In this document: positions 25,273 through 34,200 of the stretch, one piece after another
How the letters are laid out: each line of letters begins with the position of its first letter
How positions within the stretch are numbered: position 1 is the first letter of the stretch
NCBI GenBank assembly: GCA_964017195.1
Contig: OZ024896.1
Location: forward strand, 36,197,307 to 36,261,306
Reading direction: 5' to 3'
From: Siderastrea radians
Taxonomy: Eukaryota; Cnidaria; Anthozoa; Scleractinia; Rhizangiidae
Length of the DNA: 64,000 nt
Made by a program: the position numbers and the translations under genes
The notes under the pieces: generated by a model
What the model was told of the DNA's origin: nothing
The model's database searches: none
Seen by the model: the letters and a program-made list of their open reading frames with translations, nothing else

Positions 25273-28200
25273 AAAATGTCACTGTCTCTTTGATCGTTCT
25301 ACCACAATGTCACGAGGGAATGTTCTGCCAAATACGGAAACAATGTTCTGCCAAATACGGAAACGATGGAATGTTCTAATGTCACAATGTTCTGCCAAAT
25401 GACGGAAACGAGGGTTAAGATACTAAATCATATAACAAATCGATGCCCTCTTCGTCGGATGCCGTCATGTCCTCCCACCAATCCTCAGCGAAAGCCTCCA
25501 TATTAAAATCCTGCCCATCAAAATCCCGCACATCGTCCATCACCTGCTCCCACTCGTCGGGCGACAATAACTCCTGCAAAAATGAAAGATCGGGACAGTC
25601 AGAGGGTTCGCTGCCTTGTATAGTTCCCGAATCAAGGCCCGTAGGACCCTCCTCAAGAAGAAGTTGAAGAAAGGATTCCGGGGTATCCACAGAGTCCTGC
25701 GATTCAGGGAGCGGGGTATCCACAGAGTCCTGCGATTCCTGGGTATCCACAGAGTCCAGCGAGTCACAAAAGGTTTGGACATAGTCCACCACTGGCATGG
25801 ATGTCCGACAATCCGTCAGGGGGATGGTTAGCGTCATCAATTTCACCCCTCTTTTTTTCTCCTGATAACGGAGTCGACGAATCCTGTTATACTCCATCAC
25901 CCGCTCGGGATGGGCCTTCCGATATCGTTGCTGACGAATCCTGTTTTGCGCCCTCATCCGCTCGCCATGGGTCGCCCGATATTGTCGCTGTTTCTCCCTC
26001 AACTCCTCTCGATGGCTCTCTCGATATCGTTGCATTTTCTCCCTTATCTCCTCTCGATGGCTCTTTCGATATCGCCGCTTTTTCTCGTTCAACTCCTCTC
26101 GACACCTCTCTCGATATTGTCGCTGTCTCTCGTTCACCTCCTCTCGATTGGCCTCCCGATATCGTCGCTGACGCGCTATGATCCGTTCTCGATGGGCTTT
26201 AAAGTACTGTTTGTGTTTCTCCCTTATGCGCTCTTGATGTTGTTCTCTGTAACGCTTGCTGACCTCCAACAAGTACTCTCGGTGCTTTGCCCGGTAACGC
26301 TTTTGGCACTCCAACCGCTGGGCTCGATGCGATGCCTGGTCGACCGCCTCCCTCCTCCGGGCTCTTGGGCCAGGTCGGCGGGGTGGCCGTTCGTCATCAT
26401 CACTTTCATGGTACTTGACGGGGGCTCTACGGGGGCGCAACTCTCTTTGGGTTGACGTCGCGAGCCGGGTGCGATGGGATGGTTGGAAGCACAGGTCAGT
26501 TTTCCCCCGACGCCGGGCTCTTTGGGTCGCTCGGAGGGATGTCTGTTCGGCAGCGCTTTCTTGTCTCTTGTAGGGGGCTCTGCGGGGGCGCACTTCTTTT
26601 TCGTCTGACATCAGGAGACGGGGGCGGTGCTGGTGGAGGGGTGACTGGCCTTTTGAATTGGTAGCGCCAATAATCGCAACAATAGTCCAACCCCTCAATA
26701 TACCAGTCGCAGGTGTATTGAGGGTAGCACAGCTGGTTGAAGTAAGTGGCTCGTGCTGCCCGGGTTGCCTGAGCTGCCTCTTTGAGCTGCTCCCTCTCTT
26801 TCAGCTTCTCCCCAAACTCAGTGACACTTGAGTCCAGTGCCAACTCCTCCTTGACTTTCCTCAAGATCTCCTCGACTTCCAAATCTGCTTCAAACTCTTC
26901 CAAGGCTTCTACCAACTCAATATGAGCAACCTCCATTTTGAGATGACTCCGCCGGCGATTCCATTTCTTTTATAGGGACTTATTCGTTCCCGTGATGCCC
27001 CATGGACCCTAACTAGAGAGGGGGGAGGGGGGTCCCCCCACCTCATCCCACCCCTCCCTAGGGCACCCCCTCTCAGGGGGGCACCCTGTTTTTAGTGATT
27101 GGCTCCTTCCCCTCCCACGTGACATTTTGGTTCTCCATAAAAACAGAACCCCGATCTCCAGTCAGTTCATCTGATCATGTCCTCTCACGAAGACGATGTG
27201 GCGGGGCCAAGCGGCCTTAGCCACGATGATATCATCTCCTTGCTTGGACTAGAGATGTCCGATTCAGAGCCAGAAGAGACAACAACACATTCCTGTGTGG
27301 GACCTTTGATTTGCACCGAAGAGCTAGGAGACAGTGATGAGATTTGTCAAGAGGCCTTGGACCAATGGGAACAAAGTGGGGGTGGATTGGATCCCTCTGA
27401 ACACGTTACCTTCCAATTTGACTTAGAACCTTTTGTGAATCGGAAGAGTGATCGCATGGGGGTACAAGAACGTCATTTCAAGACCCAGTTACGTCAAAGG
27501 GGGAACTTGCTTCCAGGCCAAAATATAACCCAAGCTCTCCAAGAGGGATTACGTCGAGCCGTCGATCAAGTGTTAACCACCACGCCTGACCTCCACGATC
27601 AAGATCGACTCTACTTTACCATCGCCTCCGATCGCCTGCACAATAATTTTCAGGGATGGGGATTACGGGCAGGGGAATGGCGTCGAGACACAGAACGGGT
27701 GGAAGCTCTGTTCCAACGTTTAGCCCAAGCCCTCAACAGCAACGAACAATTTGAAATGGATGACTCCTTTCAAGTGTCCATCACGCAAGTCCATCATGCG
27801 CCTCAAGGTACCGGCAAACCCCGTCGTGGCAAACCCGGCCATCCTACCATGGCCATGTTAACGGCGAAGAAATACTCGGTCATCCGCATCCAAAATGATG
27901 ATGAACTCTGTTGTGCCAGAGCCCTTGTGGTCGCCAAAGCTCGCGTGGACCAGCACCCGAAATACAACATCATCCGCCAAGGAAGGCCCCTGCAGAGAAC
28001 CCTCGCTTGGGACCTCCAGAATGAAGCCAAGGTACCCTTCGGTCCCTGTGGGTATGATGCCTTGACCCAATTCAGTCAAGCTCCCTCCCTCAGAGGTTAC
28101 CAGATCCTGTTGGTCGATGCGCAGCGATCGTTTCACATCACGACATTTGGTCCCCCACGAGACAAACAACTCATCCTGTTGCACAACCAAGACCATTATG

Positions 28201-31200
28201 ATGTCATCACCAAATTGTCAGGATTTTTCGGGTCCAGTTATGTGTGTGCGGATTGTTGGAAACCCTACAACACCGAGGGACATCATCGATGCACCAAGAC
28301 CAAGTTGTGCGGAGCCTGTCGACAGAAAGATTGCCCCGACTTTCAATATGCGTACCCCCGACACCTGAAAGCCACTCAACGTTGCGAGTCGTGTCATCGG
28401 GACTTTTTTGGACCCGCGTGTAAGGAAGCCCATTCCAGCAAGACCCATGCGGGCAAACCCATCACGGGCCTCCAGACCTCCGTGTGCTCTCAACGATACC
28501 GATGCCCTGACTGTTATCAACAAAATGTGGGCTTGTCCCGCATTCAACGGCACCGTTGTTTCCACATAGACTGCCCTTCTTGTCATCAGTACGTTAAAGC
28601 CGACGACCACCGTTGTTTCATACAAAGAGCCCCCAAACCTCAAGACCAAAAGAAGAGAAAGAGGACCCGTCCAAAAGGTCCTCGCGCCAAACGAGGTGCC
28701 GCCGCCGCCGCGGAACCCCCTGCCTCCTCTTCCGAGGACGAGGATGACCTGCCACCCTTACACGTCTTCTTTGATATCGAAGCCATGCAACCCCAGGAAA
28801 AACACCTTGCCAATCTCGTCGTGGCCGAAACCGAAGACAACGATGAACCCAAGCCTTTCCCAGGTCTCACTTGTATCCGTGACTTTCTGGAATGGCTGGA
28901 TACCTTGACTCTCCACGATACCCGTCAAGTCAATGTCATCGCTCATAACTTCCAGGGGTACGACGGGTACTTCATCATCCAAGAATACTATGGGGACAAC
29001 CGCATCGTCCAACAGCTCCGCAACGGGTGTAAACTCTTAGAAATTAAACATGACCACATCCGGTTCATCGATTCGATGAGTTTCTTCCAGATGCCCCTCT
29101 CCGCCTTTCCCAAAACCTTTGGCTTGACCGAACTCTGCAAAGGGTACTTCCCCCACAAGTTCAACATACCTAACCATCAACAGTACGTGGGCATCCTCCC
29201 CTCGCGCGATTACTACATGCCTGAGACCATGTCCCTCGAAGGAAGACAAGCCTTCCAAACCTGGCATCAACAGCAGCGTGCCAAGAACGTCGTGTTCGAC
29301 TTTCAGAAAGAATTGCTCGCCTATTGTCAATCGGATGTACGTCTCTTGAAACAAGGATGTCTGACTTTCAAACACATGTTTGAAGACTTGACCGGCTTCA
29401 ATCCCTTTGATCACGTTACCATTGCCTCGGCTTGTAATCGAGATTTACGTATGAACCGGATGATCCCCAACAGTATTGCCAGTGAACCCGCCGGTCCGAA
29501 GGGGTGGAGAAACAACCACATCAACCACTCCCTCCCAGCCATTCAATGGTTAACCTGGTGCGATCACCAACTACGTCAACGCGCCCTCCAAGATCTTACC
29601 CCCGCTGATCTACTGGCCAATGCCCATCCAAACCCACAGTACATTCAACATGCCCGAAATCAAGGCGAGTATAAGATCCCCGGGACCCACATCCATGTGG
29701 ATGGTTATTGCCCCGACACCCATACCGTCTACGAATTTCAAGGCTGTTTCACCCACGGATGCCCGACCTGTTATCCTCATCGCTACGAAAAACATCCCCG
29801 CAACCATGATCGGACCATGCAGGACGTCTATGACGCCACCCAAGACAAAGTCCAAAAACTTACCGACCAAGGGTACAACGTCATTCAAATCTGGGGATGT
29901 GAATGGGACCACCTCCTAAAAACCCAACCAGAGATCGACGCCTTCGTCCGGGAACTCAACTTCATCCAACCCCTTGAACCTCGAGAGGCTTTCTGTGGAG
30001 GTCGTACCAATGCCATCAAACTCTACCATCATATCACCCCTGGCCAAAAAATTCACTACATCGATGTCACCTCCTTGTACCCGTGGGTCAACAAGAAGTC
30101 TGTGTACCCCAAAGGACATCCGAAAATCATCTTCACCCCGGGTCACACGGACATCCACCAGTACTTTGGACTCATCCAATGCAAAATCCTGCCTCCCCGT
30201 GAATTGTACCATCCTGTGCTGCCTTACCGTCATGGCGACAAACTACTCTTTCCCCTCTGTGCCCGTTGTGTGAAAGAAGAAATGGACAAACCTCTTTTGG
30301 ACAGATCCTGTCATTGCCATCACTCCGACGAACAACGCGCCCTCACCAGTACCTGGTGCAGCCCGGAATTAGTCAAAGCCGTCGAATTGGGGTACCAAGT
30401 CCAATACATCTACGAAGCCTGGCATTTTGAAGAAACCTGTGAGGGCCTCTTCGCCGATTATGTCAACACCTGGTTGAAAATCAAACAAGAAGCCAGTGGG
30501 TGGCCTAAGGATGAGATGACGGAACAACAAAAACAACATTACATCGAACAGTATTTCCTGCATGAAGGCATCCAGTTAGAGTACCACAAGATCGAATACA
30601 ACCCGGGGTTGCGTACCCTAGCTAAACTCATGCTCAACTCCATGTGGGGCAAGTTTGGACAACGCCTCAACAAGACCCAAATTCAAGCCTTTCATGATCC
30701 ACAGGCCTTTCATCGTTTCTTGGATAGTGATGTCTTGGACGTCCGTCACGTCTCCGTCATCAATGACGATATAGTGGAGGTGCACTACCAAAACCAAAAA
30801 GAGGACATCCGCGTTTCACCCAACCTCAACATTTTTGTGGCCTGCTTCACCACCTGCCATGCCCGGCTCAAACTCTATACCGCCCTGGAAGCCTTAGGGG
30901 AAAGAGTCCTCTACTTGGACACGGATTCCGTCATCTACCTGGAGGAAACACCCACTCAATTCCAACCTACCTTGGGTTCCTATCTAGGGGACTTCACCTC
31001 CGAATTAGATGATGATGAATACATCCAAGAATTCGTCAGCGGAGGACCCAAGAATTATGGCTATGCTACAAATAAAGGAAAGGTAGAATGCAAGGTGCGA
31101 GGGTTCCGACTCAACAGTGAAGGACACGCGCAACTCAACTATGACGTCATGCGACAGAACGTCCTCGACGAAATCCAGAACCCCCTCCTGAAACCCAGAC

Positions 31201-34200
31201 AAACCCAAATCATCAAAACACACCAGATCGTCCGGGATCCCAAGCACTACCTACTGTACACCTTCCCCGAGTACAAGCAGTATCAGTTGGTCTACGACAA
31301 GAGAGTGGTAGATCCTGTCACCTTCCAGACCTACCCTTATGGCTACCAGTGAAAGCCCCAACAAGATCATCGATTGTGAACAGTGTGATCGAGAACATTG
31401 GGCGCCACCACCACCACCCCCATTCTACAGTTCCTTTGCCATACCTTTAATGAGAAATCATCGACGTCAATTACAACAATGGATCCGTGACAACAACCAA
31501 TGGCGAAGAATAACTCGATGTCAAAAACAATGGTGGGGACCCTCTATTGAACATTAAGGAACACTCCAAAAACATTTCTCAGTTCTTGTAAAAACAAATG
31601 TAATAAAACATATCATTTTTATTTCGTGTTGTTTTCAAAACCATATCAAATCCATCTATGGGCCATATATGGGTCACCCCCGTTCCCCAAATTGGACTTT
31701 GGACTTTGAGCCCGCGTTTTCTCCGCGGTTTTCCCCCACCTTGAGCCCACGATCGATTTTTCAGACTCGTCAGCGGTTTCCCATCTCAAATCACGTGACT
31801 TCCGGTTCCATGAGCCCACGATCCTATTTTACCCCCTGGTCAGCGGTTTCTCACACCGGAAGTTCCTCTGGTCACGTGATTGCTCTCGGCCAATCAGGAG
31901 CCTCCATTTGTGCCCAACGGGCCCCCCTTACTACTAGTATGCTTCCGCTATTTCGAGAACACGTGAGAAGCAAAGGAGTTGTTCGAGATAACAGCAGTTC
32001 GAGATAGAAGGTGGTAAATTATTAGAAACAGCACCCAAAGAAAACAGCTTCCAGGTTCGAGATGGCGGGTGATTTGGGATAACTGGTGGTCTACTGTGCT
32101 TCTTTTGGCAATGGTGAATCATTTCCAGTGCAGACAACTTTCTTACCATAAAACCTGGTTCCAGTGTTGGAGCAGTCTCATTAGCAGCTGGGGGTCCGCT
32201 AACCACAACAGACTGAATTCCAGACCAAAATATACTGAAATTGTTGACCATAATGGCCCTGAAGGTAAACATCGAATCAATAATTTTTATAGCGCCTAAC
32301 AGGCCCATATTAAAGGGTCGAACCTACAATGACCAACTAAAGTCGTAAATGTTGATTTTTTTCCCTTTATTGTCCTCAAGCAAAACAGCGTTATCACAAA
32401 TGATCCCTCTCACATGGCTTACCGAAAGCCATCCCAAACCCCCTCCCCCCATTGCAACAGTGTGATAAGGGGAATGAGAATGCCAATGTAGTTCAAACCG
32501 TCCCGGATATGGCTACATTTCTCCGGCAAAGCTTCAAAATGATGACTACTGATCTTTGCGTCAGATAAATGATGATTTGCGATTTCGTTGTGTCACTTGC
32601 TTAGCAAAAATAAAGAAAGAGTGTGCTGAAAATCATTAAAAGCCAAGATCCTATTACAATAGGTTGTAATAGGATTCAACAAGATGTTCAGACTCACCAA
32701 AACGAGATATTTCCCATACGGTTTTCTGGCGCTTTCCATGTAAATTCCACTGAATCCCACGGACCGACTGACTGACTGTCATGGCGATGAGCGACTGTAT
32801 TCTGTTGATGCGAGGCGAGTGCATTAAAACAGGAGAGGATGCATGGATAGCAAGAGGGTATGGTAAGGTATTGGGTTGGGTCGAGGGTGCAGTTGAGAGA
32901 GTAGGGGTGGGGGAGCCTAGACGTAACGGAAACTGGGGAGAGAAAAGGACGTAAGGAGTAGAAAGAGCGGAGCTGTGAAGAGAGGCAGGGGGGCTAGAAG
33001 AGGACAGCAGAGGAAAGGAAGAGGGCTTGAAGCAGGATGGGGATGCATATGGAACAACAGGAAGTAATACGGAAAATCTATGAGGGCGGGGAAGAGAGGG
33101 GGGGGGGGAGAACTTGGGGAGAAAGAAACGGAGAGCGTTAATCTGAAGGCATTTGAAGAGGGTAACAAAGACATTCCTATTTTATTCAGGGGGAGGGAAA
33201 GGAATGACATAGGGAGGAACGGAACTGAAGAGGGAAGGGAGGCAGCAGATTTGAAGCCCCAAGGGGGGACGGAAGGTAGCAGGGGAGGAGACAGAAGAAG
33301 AGGGGGAACTTCGTGTGATCAGCGTAAACGGGAGTGGATGGAGTTACAAAGGGATAAGAGGGTGAAGGCAGGTGCGAGAGAGAGAAAAAAAGAAGACTGA
33401 AAGGGGAAAGAGAGACTGGGGAAAGAAAGCCATATGTCGAGTTGAGACTGGGGGAAGAGGACTCTGCGACAAGGTTAGGAAAAAGGAGCAGAGGGAGGGA
33501 AAAAAATGAAATATAGGGAGCTGAACCGAAAAGAAAGGCAAGGGAGGCACAATGGGGTAAGAAGATAAATAATAAGAGAAGAAGTGGAGGCAGGAACAAG
33601 GAAGTAACAGCAGAAAAAGACGTTGAGCAGAAAAGTAGTGTCCGAGGATGCTAGGATACCTGTGGTTCGCCACCGGAACACCACATGTACGTCTGGTCAC
33701 TTGGCAGGTTTCCTTCAAAGGTTCCAACCGGCTTGGGATCCCCAACAGCACGGGCTTGGATGAGGAAACCCTCAAAATACCACACATAACAGATACGATG
33801 ATTAGTATATGAAAAAATGATCACATGGGTGTTTTCAAAACACAAGAAAAACTGGCGTTCAGTAATGAAATGAAAGAAGTAAAAGTAGGGGTAGGTGGTT
33901 CAAGATCGATAACTGCTTTAAATGATCACAGAACGTAAAGAAGAAAACATATAGGCATCATAAAAGAAAGGGAGAAAACAATCCAGAAAATGATTAACAA
34001 GATATAAACAAACTTTCAGGCCTTGGCAAAAAGGAAAGACATTTAAGCTTATCTCTGGGCAAAATATTTATAGGTCGTGTATTTCGAGGGTCCTTTAACA
34101 AAGCTTTGTAAGGGGGTAGCGATTTCTTGCATGTAAAGAGTCACTTCCGTAATTGAAATGTCTGTACAACTTTCAAAATTCGCTGAGCTGTAAGTCTATA

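Larger units (their letters stand above)
9380..31935. mobile_element. Intact Polinton/Maverick (adintovirus-like) element, 22,556 bp
   Basis: Begins AGTAGTAAGG and ends CCTTACTACT (the Polinton 5'-AG...CT-3' rule), with 370-bp inverted repeats and a perfect 6-bp target duplication. It encodes integrase, protein-primed polymerase B, packaging ATPase, adenain-like protease, major capsid protein, probable minor capsid-type proteins and a PLA2 protein, all open. Base composition (more G+C) differs from the surrounding AT-rich introns. Intact genes and matching ends point to a recent insertion. The name Polinton or adintovirus depends on whether it makes virions, which sequence cannot show. Confidence 0.95.

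Noticed and set aside
33080..33787. Open frames of 97-147 aa on both strands
   Set aside because: They follow from the purine bias of the intron; one small part (33660-33770) is a real gene B exon in its own frame.
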